This document shows positions 20,525-31,412 of a DNA stretch of 64,000 nt, one piece after another; the stretch's first letter is position 1; each line of letters opens with the position of its first letter. Under the pieces are notes generated by a model. That model worked only from the letters and a program-made list of their open reading frames with translations, was not told where the DNA came from and did not search any database. This DNA comes from Anodontia alba. Lineage: Eukaryota > Mollusca > Bivalvia > Lucinida > Lucinidae. The translations under genes were made by a program, and so were the position numbers. The DNA lies in NCBI GenBank assembly GCA_964016985.1, contig OZ024834.1, positions 84,443,911-84,507,910 on the forward strand, given 5' to 3'.

Positions 20525-23500
20525 GATATTCATTATACCCCAGACATACGAAGTATGTGGGGGTTATATAGTTTTCGCTTTTCCGTTCATTCGTTCGTAA
20601 GACGTTTGTTCGTTCGTCTTTCCGTCACAGGGTCAAAGGTTTTGTGATAAATTTATGACCTCATATTTTAAAGACCCTTTAATGGATTTCATTCGTATTT
20701 GGCATGATGGTAGATATAGGTCTAAAGTTTTTATCTGCACCATCCCCAACCCGGGGTGACCTTGGGGTCAAGGTCACGGACTTAGAATTTTCGTGAAAAA
20801 AGTCCAAGTTTTTTGTGTTTAAGTTTATATAGCTATATCATTAAGACCCTTGAGGAATTTCATTTATATTTGACATGTTGCTAGATATCGGCCTAGAGTC
20901 TTACTCTGCATGATCCCCACCCCGGATGTTACCAAGGTCAAGGTCACAAACTTAGAATTTTCATATAAAAGTAAAAATTTTTGCATTTAAGTTTATATAG
21001 CCGTATCATCAAGACCTTTTGTTAAATTTCAATATCCCCTATTTGAAAGGTTCAGCGGTTATAGCTATCAGTAAGGAACCTGTTTGTCTGTCCGTCCATC
21101 CGTTGAAGCATTATTGGTTCATACTTTATTTTTGTCTTAGGGTCAAAGTTTTTATGTTAAAGTTTATAAGACCTCATATTTTGAAGACCCTTTGATGGAT
21201 TTCAGTCATATCTGGCATGATGGTAGATATAAAGCTTTTATCGGTACCATCCCCACCCCGGGGGTTACATTTGGGTCAAGGTCACGGACTTAAGAATTTT
21301 CATAAAAATGTCAAAATTTTTGTGTTTAAGTTTACATAGCTGTATCATCAAGACCCTTGCGGAATTTCATTTATATTTGACATGTTGCTATATATCGGCC
21401 TAGAGTCTTACTCCGCATGATCCCCACCCAGGTGTGACCATGGTCAAGGTCACGAACTTAGAAGTTTCATTTAAAATTCAAAGTTTTTGCTTTTAAGTTT
21501 ATATAGCCATATCATCAAAACCATATGTTAAATTTTATTATCCCCTAATTGAAAGGTTGAGCGGATATAGTTATCAGCAAGGAATCTGTTTGTCTGTCCG
21601 TCCATCCATTGAAGCATTATTCGTTCATATTTATATCCCCGACATACGAAGTATGTACGGGTATATAGTTTTCGCTTTTCTGTTCGTCCGTTCATTTGTT
21701 TGTTCGTACGTTCTTTCTTTCGTTAGTTCGTTCGTTTGTCTTTCCGTCATAGGGTCAAAGTTTTTGCGTTAAAGTTTATAAGACCTCATATTTTGAAGAT
21801 CCTTTGATGGATTTCGTTCATATTTGGCATGATGGTAGATATAGGTCTAAAGTTTTTATCAGCACCATCCCCACCCCGGGGGTGACCTTGGGGTCAAGGT
21901 CACAGAATTTTCATAAAAAAGTCACAGGGTCAAAGTTTTTGTGCTAAAGTTTACAAGACCTCATATTTTAAAGACCCTTTGATTGATTTCATTCAAATAT
22001 GGCATGATGGTAGATATAGGTCTTAAATTTTTATCGGCACCATCCCCACCCCGGGGGTGACCTTGGGTTCAAGGTCACGGACAGAATTTTCGTGAAAAAA
22101 GTCAAAGTTTTTTGTGTTTAAGTTTATATAGCTATATCATCAAGACCCTTGAGGAATTTCATTTATATTTGACATGTTGGTAGATATCGGCCTAGCTTCT
22201 TACTCAGCATGATCCCCACCCTGGATGTGACCGAGGTCAAGGTCGCGAACTTAGAATTTTCATATAAAAGTAAAAATTTTTGCGTTTAAGTTTATATAGC
22301 CATATCATCAAGACGTTTTATTAAATTTCATTATCCCCTAACTGAAAGGTTGAGCTGATATAGCTATCAGCAAGGAATCTGTTTGTCTGTCCGTCAGTCC
22401 GTTGAAGTATTATTTGTTTATACTTTATTTTTGTCTTAGGGTCAAAGTTTTTGCGTTAAAGTTTATAATACCTCATATTTTGAAGACCCTTTGATGGATT
22501 TCATTCATATTTGGCATGATGGTAGATATAGGTCTTAAGTTTTTATCAGCACCATCCCCACCCGGGGGGTGACCTTGGGGTCAAGGTCACGGACTTAGAA
22601 TTTTCATAAAAAAGTCAAAGTGTTTTGTGTAAGTTTATATAACCATATCATCAATACCCTTGAGGAATTTCATTTATATTTGACATGTTGGTAGATATTG
22701 GCCTAGTGTCTTACTCCGCATGATCCCCACAAGGGTGTGACCGAGGTCAAGGTCATGAACTTAGAATTTTCATATAAAAGTAAAAATTTTTGCGTTTAAG
22801 TTTAGATAGCCATTTCATCAAGACTTTTTATTAAATTTCATTATCCCCTAACTGAACGGTTGAGCAGATATAGCTATCAGCAAGAAATCTGTTCGTCTGT
22901 CCGTTCATCCTTTGAAGTATTATTTGTTCATACTTTATTTTTGTCTTTGGGTCAAAGTTTTTGTGTTAAAGTTTATAAGACCTTATGTTTTGAAGATCCT
23001 TTGATGGATTTCATTCATATTTGGCATGATGGTAGATATAGGTCTAAAGTTTTTATCAGCACCATCCCCACGCCGGGGCTGACTTTGGGGTCAAGGTCAC
23101 AGACTTAGAATTTTTATAAAAAAGTCAAAGTTTTTTGTGTTTAAGTTTATATAGCTATACCATCAAGACCTTTTGTTGAATTTCGTTATCCTCCTACTGA
23201 GAGGTTTAGGGGATATAGCTATCAGCATGGAATTCATCCATTCATCCATCCGTCTGTCTGTCCATAAATGCATTATTGTGCACCCCATAACTCCTAACTA
23301 CCCTTTGAGCTATTTTCAGGAAACTATCAGGTTATAGAGGGCATTTAGTAGGGTACGTGTCAGGTACAAGAAAGACAACTCTGACTTGGTCCATGAGTTA
23401 TCTCCCCTTGTCTCCAGAATTGTAAAAATTTTGTGCAAACCATAACTTTAAAACATGTTAAGATATTTTCATGATACTTCACCAGTATGTATAGGACATT

Positions 23501-23850
23501 GAGTAGGCATATCACAGTCAAGAATGACTTTCTGACTCCATTCTGTGGTTTTCTCCCTTGGTTATTTAAATCTTGTGCGGGCAATAACTCTAAAAATTCT
23601 TTAAGATATTTTTGTGATACTTTACCGATATGTAGAGGGCATTGAGTAGGCAGGTGACCATAAAATTTTCATTAAAACTTATATAGCTATATTATAAAGA
23701 CCCTTTTGTTGGTTTCATTAATATTAAGCATGATGGTATATATAGGTCTGAAGTTTTTCTCGGCACCATCCCCAAGCTGGGGCATGGCTTTTAAGTCAAG
23801 ATCACAGACTTTTCATACAAATGTCATTTTTGCTTATATTATAAAGACTG
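20525..23850. repeat. Complex satellite with recurrent TCAAGGTCAC motifs
   Basis: Unit phrases recur in order: TTTGATGGATTTCATTCATA, GGCATGATGGTAGATATAGG, GCACCATCCCCACCCCGGGG, GGTCAAGGTCAC, AGTTTATATAGC, GACATGTTG, then GTCTGTCCGTCCATCCGTTG. Full units are roughly 450-650 bp with variable internal deletions. At least ten TCAAGGTCA or one-base variants are visible (for example near 20770, 20937, 21278, 21444, 21893, 22581 and 23091). Related sequence continues at 30793-30890 beyond DIRS copy 1. Confidence 0.8.
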
Positions 23851-23870
23851 ATTTCAATGTCAGCATACAT

Positions 23871-24199
23871 CACCTCAAGATATTATAAGCCTTATTTGAG
23901 CGGTTCACCGCGAGATGGACCTTCAAAAGAAAGAAAACTAGGAAAAAAAATTGTTTGAAACAGACTATAGCTCGTCCTAGTTGTCCCCCCTACCAAGCGT
24001 CCTGTTTCTAGGTGACCAAGATCGGGTACCAGTCACGCACTGGTTCCCTTCCGTCCACGCCACCGTAAGCAACCAATCAGGACGCGCCAGGTATATTCCC
24101 GCCAAAGCACGCACCAAGCGTGTGGCACGCCTAACGCATGCGGTAGACATTGTTACTATAAAGGGTAGACGCAAGGTAGAAAACATCACTATTTTTTGG
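23871..24199 (+). repeat. Left inverted terminal repeat, DIRS copy 1
   Basis: A 329-bp segment from CACCTCAAGATATTATAAGC to ACTATTTTTTGG. Its reverse complement is at 30421-30749 with few differences. The outer 20 bp (23851-23870) are not part of the inverted match. Confidence 0.93.
24073..24163 (+). promoter_or_regulatory. Putative RNA polymerase II promoter in the DIRS terminal repeat
   Basis: A CCAAT box at 24073-24077 (AACCAATCAG) lies about 80 bp before a TATAAAG box at 24157-24163 and about 170 bp before the first gag ATG. The same pair is present in copy 2 (near 33221 and 33305). Because the repeat is inverted, an identical promoter points inward on the minus strand from the right end, so antisense transcription is plausible. 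Confidence 0.6.
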
Positions 24200-24333
24200 T
24201 CGCTTGCGAGGTCAGCACCTTCTGTATAGATTACGACGTTTGGATTTGGAAAGAAGTATTTTTCGCTAGAACAGATAAGTCTGTATCTTTATTTTCACTA
24301 AAGCTTTTCTTTGTAGCCCATATCAGTAGTAAG

Positions 24334-26877
24334 ATGTTGTGCATTAATTGCAAGCAAACTAAACTTCCGGCAGACAGCCATGTTTTATGTTTGAGATGTT
24401 GCGGGTTTTCGCAACTATCTCCTTGTGCCAGGTCTGCCAATTGGGCTTCAGAGATCTGGGAAGAATTGTCCCACTTCCCCTCTTATGTATCTTCTGGTCG
24501 GGGGCAGGCTCAGGGATTCCCTTCTAGTACTCTGGTGAATAATTTTCAATTGAACTCTGGGCCTGCTCCAGATTTGGAAAACAGACGTAGGGGACCCCAG
24601 GTCACTGTACTGTCAGTAGTAATGAATGCTTGACTAGGGGACCTCGCCCCGCCCCCAGCGATGCTTCCCGACGGTAGGCAACGCAGGGGGCGCTGGCGAA
24701 CCCCTGTTCCGGCGGAAATTCCGAACCTAGGTACCTGCCGGGTTATCGTACACCTTATAGGTATGTTAGCTCGGCGGCCTTTAATACGGCGGGCTGATTC
24801 CCAAGTAATGTAACTGTGCCTTCCTCTCAATTTTCTTGGCAGGAAGGCGCAGATCAGGGGGCCTTTAATTGGCCTTATTTTTATCCCTGGGGTTCATGGG
24901 ATGGCTTTAGTGGGTATGGTTATTACCCCAACTTATATTTGCCCTGTCCCGAAGCCATTCCTAGCTCGTCCAGTTCAATTACTAAGGCTGTTTCCCAGGA
25001 GAATGGTTCTCTCCCTTTAGTTGCTGGCATTCGTACCACACCAAATATCCAGGTAACAGGATCTGTTTCTCATACTTCTCCTGCGGTGAATTCATTTAGG
25101 AATCCAAATCCTATTCAAAGTGGTAAGGCCAAAGTATCTCTTTCCACTGTGCCTACTATTAGTAAGGCTTCTCAACATAATAATACTATAGCCATTCCGA
25201 CTTGCTCGGGTATTATGTTTCAGGAAGTTTCATTTTCAGATTCTTTGATAGCGGAACCAGTTATTGGTACTACCAACTTGGGTAGAAGTAGAAATAGTAA
25301 GAATAGACTGGGTACCTCTTCCACATCATCTGCTCTTCCTTCAGTCAGGGTAAGTCAGAATGTTAATGAAGCCTTCGGGCATTTGTATACGGAGGTACAG
25401 AATAGCAGCAGGGTTCCATTGGCTGACTATTCATCTGTAAGCGCACTGGGATCTGTAGAGGACGATGTCCCTATAGGTCCTAAGTGTTTCTGCAGCCAGA
25501 CCTTCTATGGCTATTCCTGCTTTGAGCAGGGATAGTTCTTTAGGTCTTACAGCTACGCCATTGAGGGTAACCAACCCCTCACGTAGCACCCCTGACATTG
25601 CCTCAGCCATATCCCAGGCAGTATTGAGGACTCTATCAGGGTTGGGCAACTTGGCTTCGTCAGTGGATCTCCCTTCTGTTGCTGAAGAAGGGGAGGGGCA
25701 AACTTTCACGGGTCAGTCTGGATCCACTGGCAATGGTCGCGACCATGTTCGGACCATTAGCCAAGACCCCCGGGCTCCATATCATGAATGTGATTATGTC
25801 CCGGACCAGGCTCTGTCAGAGAGTTCATTAAGTTCTTCTCAAAAGAGCCAGTCTCATGAGCCTGCCACAAACTACCATGAGACACTGGAGGAAGTTTACT
25901 CCCTTTTGGGAGACCTTTGCCCCAAGGCTGACCAAACTCAAGACAGCGCGCGAGTCCATTCCCTGCTTGAGTCTATTTTGGACCAGCCTACTTCCTCCAG
26001 GTCAACACTTCCAGAATCCTCAACAGTGAATCAGTTGATGGGGAAGCTGTTTGACAACACCCCGCAGAGGCTAGAAATAATCCAAATTGGTATGTACCTA
26101 AGAAAACAATTGATTACCTTGCTCGACCACATTCTCACGCTTGTCATACGGAATTTTGGCCGAGTAAGATACCCACCCTTGATGCTGACGCTGGCAGGCT
26201 AGGCATCTCAGTGGGCAGATTCGCCTCTTTACCAGTGGCTCATTTAGAGTACCTGGAGCGGTTAGCAAGGAGAGCGGTGGCCATCAGTTCACATTATGAT
26301 TTTTTTTGGTTCGGCTGCATTTCAGGCCCTCTGCGCAGAGCATGTTGACCCGGATGTTCTGCGTAGTCTACTTCTAGCAGTGAACCGCTCTGCTAAGCAC
26401 ATCATGGCCCTAGGCCTATCTGTGTCTGCTGTGCTGTTGCATCAGCGCTGTAACGCTGCTCTAAGTACCTCTAATTTACTTTTATCTCATAACAAGGACA
26501 ATCTTAGAGCAGCTCCTCTGAATTCTTCCTCTCTTTTTGGGTTTAAAATAGAGGAAGTTTTCAGAGCAAATTTAGACGATAGACATCATTCCCTCCTGAG
26601 AGCAAATTATTCAGGAGTATCGGCCAACAGAAAGAGACCTTCCTCCTCTACTTTTAATTCAAATCCACCGAAGAAGTCTAGGTGGGAACCAAAAGCTAGC
26701 TGGGTTCCCACTTCCACTTCTTCTTCGTCTGCTGTCTCTTTCAAACGGTTTCGATCCACCAAGGGGGGCCGTGGTGGATCATCTTCTTTCAGGGGGGGCC
26801 CGCTAGGAGGAGTAAATGACATCATCAGGGCCCTTCCATCTGCACCTCATCCTTCTCTTCCGGTGGGAGCTCGTTAA
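24334..26877 (+). pseudogene. DIRS gag-like ORF1, copy 1, frameshifted
   Basis: Starts MLCINCKQTKLPADSH with a cysteine pattern CxxC...CLRCC near the N-terminus, a possible small zinc-binding motif. Later pieces are serine/threonine-rich (24816-25535, 25507-26202). The last piece (26296-26877) contains DVLRSLLLAVNRSAKHIMAL and an R/K/S-rich end (KKSRWEPK, KGGRGGSSSFRGG) suited to nucleic-acid binding. Breaks relative to copy 2 include an extra A near 25489, extra C's near 26062 and extra T's near 26302. The frame also changes between 24633 and 24816 in both copies. The role in particle assembly is inferred from position in the element. Confidence 0.75.
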
Positions 26878-26883
26878 ATTTTT

Positions 26884-28895
26884 GTGGAGGCTTGGTCAGC
26901 CATAACTCGGGATTCCTGGGCCCTTTCTATTCTCCGGAAGGGCTACAGGATTCCTTTTGCAAGGGAACCTCCATTATCGTTGTCTCCAATTCTGTTCCCT
27001 GTAGCTCAACAACATTTAAATCACTTGAGGGAGGAGGTGCAGATTCTACTGGAAAAGAAGGCTGTAGAGATTGTGAGAGATACCACCTCTCTACAGCCGG
27101 ATTTTCTTAGTGAAGAAGAAAACCGGCCGTTTTTTCGTCTCATTATAGACCTATCATCGCTCAACAAAATGATGAAGGTAGATTACTTTCAAATGGAAAC
27201 TGCGGCCTCCATTCGGAGAGCTATTCCTCCAGGGGCTTGGGCGGTTTCTATAGACTTTATGGAAGCATACCTCCATATTCCTATTCATCCAGAGTCTCGC
27301 AAGTACCTGAGATTTTCCCTAGAAGGCACTATATACAAATTTCGGGCGCTTCCATTCGGAATCTCAACAGCGCCTTTCGTTTTTACAAACTTGATGGAGA
27401 TCGTGGCGGGACATATTCGATCTCTAGGACCAAACATTCACCAATATTTCGACGATTGGCTTGTCCATCGTCTTTCGCAGGAGTCCCTACTGTCCGACCT
27501 TTCACTAGCTTGGGAAATCATTACAAGTCTGGGTCTAATACCAAATCCTCTGAAATCAGACCTAGTTCCATCTCAGGACTTAGTGTATGCAGGAATGAGG
27601 TTCCTGACTCACATTGGCATTGTCAGAGTTCCAGAAGAGAGTCATCAAAATTCTTGTCCTTCTATTTCGGGTTCTACAGGTTCAATTCATTACCGCCCGA
27701 GAATTTTTGTCCATGTTGGGATCACTCAATGCTGCAGCAGATTTACTTCAGTTGGGTCGCCTTCATATGAGACCTCTTCAGTTCCATCTTCTGGCCAACT
27801 GGAAACCTCACCGCGACAGTTTGGTCCAACCTATTCCAATATCCCATTCATGCAGTGATTTTTTTACCTGCGCATCCCGAGTCCAGTACTTACATTTTTG
27901 CTTTGGGACTCATATTTTAAATCTCAGCGAGTCCCAGGACTCACAAAGTTATAGTGGAAAATTCTGTAATAGGTGCAATGATTTTCTGGTAGGACTCACT
28001 TTATATAGCCCAAGCGAGTCCTGGGACGCACAGGTATAAAATTGTAAATAAATCACTGTTCATGTCGTGTAGCAATCAAATGGTGGATGAATCCTTCCAT
28101 TTATGTGGCTGGAATTCCCATTGTTATACCAGCCCCAGATTTCCATATGTTTTCAGATGACAGCCATTCGGGCTGGGGCGCACATTTAGAACCCCTAGGT
28201 CTAGAGGTTCAGGGACTGTGGGATGTTGCTTCCCAAGACCTTCACATCAACAATTTGGAGTTACGAGCAGTTTTCCTAGCATTCCAACATTTTCGGAGTC
28301 ACATTTACAATTCTTGCGTGATGGTAGCGTCAAACAATTCATCAGTAGTGGCTTACCTCAAGAAGCAAGGGGGGACCCACTCTCCATCTCTGTGCATGCT
28401 AGTGTGGGAGCTTCTTTACTGGTGTCATCATAGGAATATTCACATTCAAGTCAGGCATATTCCAGGGAAATTGAATGTTTTGGCAGACAGCCTGTCTCGC
28501 CCAGACCGAATTCTCCCCACCGAATGGTCTCTAGATCGGGAGATAGCTACCCAAATTTTCAGTCTTTGGGGTACTCCTCAGATAGATCTTTTCTCCACCA
28601 GATTAAACCATCTTCTGCCCCTGTTTGTTTCCTCAGTACCGGACCACAGGGCTTGTGCAGTGGATGCTATGTCACTAGAATGGAAAAACCTATTCGCATA
28701 CGCATTTCCTCCATTCAAACTTGTTCCCCTGGTTCTAAACAAGATGAGGGATTTCAACAGTCGGTTCATTCTCATAGCCCCGTGTTGGCCTCAGAGGAGC
28801 TGGTTTTCAGTCATTTTGAGTCTCATAATAGACTTTCCCAGGGAACTTCCGGTTCATCGGGGTTTGGTATCACAACATCAGGGAAAAGTACTCCA
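26884..28895 (+). pseudogene. DIRS RT / RNase H / post-RNase H region, copy 1
   Basis: The RT frame 26884-27640 shows FFRLIIDLSSLNK, AVSIDFMEAYLHIPI (motif A), FRALPFGISTAPFVFT (motif B) and QYFDDWLVH (motif C, the catalytic DD pair). A frameshift at a shortened GA run near 27640 moves the following segment (VIKILVLLFRV...) to another frame. A 206-bp insertion then splits it at 27853-28058. RNase H resumes from 28087: FSDDSHSGWGAHL, NNLELRAV, then VASNNSSVVAYL where related DIRS proteins usually have an Asp in (S/T)DN, and HIPGKLNVLADSLSRP. The next block (DLFSTRLNHLLP...FAYAFPPF...LIAPCWPQRSWF) is the region conserved after RNase H in tyrosine-recombinase retrotransposons. Confidence 0.88.
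27853..28058. mobile_element. 206-bp non-autonomous DNA transposon inside DIRS copy 1
   Basis: Ends CAGTGATTT...AAATCACTG form terminal inverted repeats. It is flanked by TTCATG at 27847-27852 and 28059-28064. DIRS copy 2 has a single TTCATG at the same place (near 36990), a true empty site. The ends resemble hAT elements, but the duplication is 6 bp rather than the usual 8. The interior has a local palindrome around GAGTCCCAGGACTC. Confidence 0.88.
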
Positions 28896-29509
28896 TCAGA
28901 ATCCAGCTATATTGCATCTTCACGCTTGGAAGTTGTCAGGAGTCAAATCAGAGGTAGACACATTTCTGAATTCGCTACCCAGTGTATCTCTCAATCCCGC
29001 AGAGAGTCTACGCTCAGGGTCTACTCTGCGAGGTGGAAGATGTTCTTGGATTGGTGTTTGCAAAGGGAAGTTAATCCTGTCGATCCCGCTTTAAAATGAT
29101 TTGGTAGATTTTTTATTGCTACCTTTTTAACACCCTGAAATTATCGGTAGCTTCTATTAAAGGCTACCGCTCCGCCATCTCAAATACACTGAATTTTTTC
29201 CAAATCAGCAGACTGTACGGCGGACCCAATCATTTCAGATCTTATTAAAGGTTTTGCCCTGAGAAAACCGGTTTCCAGATCTCTTACGCCCAAATGGAAT
29301 TTGACTTGTGTTCTTTGGTCTCTTAATAAAGCTCCTTATGAACCACTAAAGATTGCTGACATCAAATACATCACGCTTAAAGCAGTGTTTCTTCTTACAT
29401 TTGCGGCTGCTAGAAGAAGTGAGATTCATGCTCTGTCACATGAGGAAGGCTGTTTTAGGTATGACCGCAACTCTGATTCCATTACCCTCCTCACACAACC
29501 TGGGTTTTT

Positions 29510-29544
<35 letters not shown>

Positions 29545-30030
29545 AACTTCCAGAGTCATTACCAGAACCTATTGTTATTCCAGGTCTTTCTCAGTTTTGT
29601 GGTTCTGATACGGATGTTAGACTTTTGTATCCGGTCAGAGCTGTCAGAGCTTATTTGTCCAGAGTGAAAGCTAAGAGATTGGGAAGGAAGAGACTGTTTT
29701 TTACCACTGAAGGGCTCTAAAGATATTTCACCTTCCACTATTTCTTGTTGGATCTGTGACGTTATCAAACTAGCTTATGCAGATTTATCATCTTCAGATC
29801 TGTCATTCATGAAAATCTCGGCTCATAAATTTAGAGCTTTGTCTTCGTCTTGGGCTTATTGGAATTCTGTCGCCCTTGAGGATGTGGTAAGGGCTGCATA
29901 TTGGCGTACAAATAGTAACTTTTCTTCATTTTACTTTAGATATTTGGCCCCAATTAGGCAGGATACATCGTCATTGGGACCTCTCGTGGCGGCGCAGTCT
30001 ATTACTGGCTGCCATCGTTCTGTATCTTAA
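28896..30030 (+). pseudogene. DIRS tyrosine recombinase, copy 1, frameshifted
   Basis: The N-terminal part (ISQSRRESTLRVYSARWKMF) reads at about 28960-29095. The catalytic domain reads at 29301-29720 (LTFAAARRSEIHAL, first catalytic Arg) and 29809-30030 (ISAHKFR, the HxxR box, at about 29818-29835, and FYFRYL, with the candidate nucleophilic Tyr codon at 29932-29934). The R..HxxR..Y set is therefore present. Breaks: an extra A near 29094, a frame change in the T-rich stretch near 29125, a stop at 29718 caused by a shifted frame, and an A31 run at 29513-29543. The enzyme would integrate the circular element DNA. Confidence 0.85.
29513..29543. repeat. A31 homopolymer inside the recombinase ORF
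   Basis: Copy 2 has only six A's at the matching point (near 38443). The expansion codes a run of lysines and keeps the local reading frame. Confidence 0.95.
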
Positions 30031-30275
30031 GTCTCTTCACAATATTTTAAGCCTGCTTGAATCCGGTGTGAAACTTTTCTTCAAAGGGTCTGTCTTATTC
30101 TTCTCCATCAAAGGATATTGGCATTCGACCCGCAAGCATACCTACAATGCAAAAATATTCCCCTAAAAATACTATGAATTACCAGGGGACTGCTGAACTT
30201 CACCGGATTCCAGCATGGGTGAGTAGAGATTTATATTGTTTTTATTATTACCTTCCCACCTATGCTTATTATTCA

Positions 30276-30372
30276 GGCTTATAATATCTTGAGGTGATGT
30301 ATGCTGACATTGAAATGAAATTTTTAAAGTAAAATTAATTTCAATTAAAGCATACTCACCTCAAGATATTAT
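30276..30372. repeat. Internal complementary region (circle junction), DIRS copy 1
   Basis: This 97-bp stretch is the reverse complement of the element's left outer end joined to that of its right outer end, with a single AAT at the joint (30314-30316). GCTGACATTGAAAT matches the left edge at 23851, and AATGAAATTTTTAAAG matches the right edge at 30792. This is the hallmark of DIRS-1-like elements, thought to template completion of the termini during circular DNA synthesis. Confidence 0.93.
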
Positions 30373-30420
30373 CAAATGTCCCTCCTCCCACCCCGCTTTC
30401 ATTGTTAAATTTTATTGCTC

Positions 30421-30749
30421 CCAAAAAATAGGGATGTTTTCTACCTTGCGTCTACCCTTTATAGTAACAATGTCTACCGCATGCGTTAGGCGTGCCACAC
30501 GCTTGGTGCGTGCTTTGGCGGGAATATACCTGGCGCGTCCTGATTGGTTGCTTACGGTGGCGTGGACGGAAGGGAACCAGTGCGTGACTGGTACCCGATC
30601 TTGGTCACCTAGAAACAGGACGCTTGGTAGGGGGGACAACTAGGACGAGCTATAGTCTGTTTCAAACAATTTTTTTTCCTAGTTGTCTTTCTTTTGAAGG
30701 TCGATCTCGCGGTGAACCGCTCAAATAAGGCTTATAATATCTTGAGGTG
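30421..30749 (-). repeat. Right inverted terminal repeat, DIRS copy 1
   Basis: Reverse complement of 23871-24199, followed by a 43-bp non-matching extension to the terminal ATT at 30790-30792. The extension is shared with copy 2. Unequal outer extensions are also known for DIRS-1. Confidence 0.93.
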
Positions 30750-30988
30750 AGTATGCTTTAATTGAAATTAATTTTACTTTAAAAATTTCATTTCACTGGT
30801 ATATGGTGATAGTTATAGGGCTAAAGTCTTATTTAGCTCAATTCCTGCACCTGTGCCTGACCTTTGAGGTCAAGGGCTTCATATTATGTGTGATTGAATT
30901 TTTTCAATGTTATAACATATAGCATACAACTGCCATCTCCAGAGTCAAAGCTACATACTTTGTGCTCCACTGGGCACTTTGTCTAGTA

Positions 30989-31412
30989 TTTCTGTTGATA
31001 GGTATCTGGAAGTTTTGACTTAATATCCTGAAATTCCAACTTATAATCTCAATTTCGATATAAGTCGAAATTACGACTTAGTATGTCAAAAAACTTGAAA
31101 TTTCGACTAAATAACTCGAAATTTCAAGTTAATTTAGACTTAACATCATGAAATTTTGACTTATTATCTTGAAATTTTGACATCAGATCTCGAAATATCG
31201 ACATATTATGTCTTTCTCATACAAAGTCAAAATTATGAGACCTTGTGTTGAAATTTCAAGATGTTGAAATTTCAAGATATTAAGTCGAAATTTCAAGATA
31301 TTAAGTCGAAATTTCGAAGTCGAAATTTTTACTTACTATGTCAAAATTTCAAGTTGTTAAGTTGAAATTTCAAAATAATAAGTCGGAATTTGGAGATACC
31401 TATCAACAGAAA
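30989..31412. mobile_element. TA-flanked MITE built of GAAATTTCGACTTA-like repeats
   Basis: Left end TTTCTGTTGATAGGTATCT and right end AGATACCTATCAACAGAAA are perfect reverse complements, with TA on both sides (30987-30988, 31413-31414). The 380-bp interior consists of many degenerate, partly palindromic copies of a (C)GAAATTTCGACTTAnnAT motif on both strands. No ORF. Confidence 0.88.

Larger units (their letters stand above)
23851..30792 (+). mobile_element. DIRS-type tyrosine-recombinase retrotransposon, copy 1
   Basis: A 6.9-kb element. Order: left inverted terminal repeat, gag-like region, RT, RNase H, conserved post-RNase H region, tyrosine recombinase, internal complementary region, right inverted terminal repeat. 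It starts and ends with ATT (23851-23853, 30790-30792) and has no longer TSD, as expected for insertion of a circular DNA by a tyrosine recombinase. It interrupts the satellite at 20525-23850: flanking sequence on both sides joins sensibly across a single ATT. It carries a private 206-bp DNA-transposon insertion, a 31-bp poly(A) expansion and several frameshifts, so it is not expected to be autonomous. Confidence 0.95.

Noticed and set aside
24196..24633. Separate host gene at the start of DIRS copy 1
   Set aside because: The same frame occurs at the same place in copy 2 and lies between the terminal repeat and RT, so it is the element's gag-like ORF.
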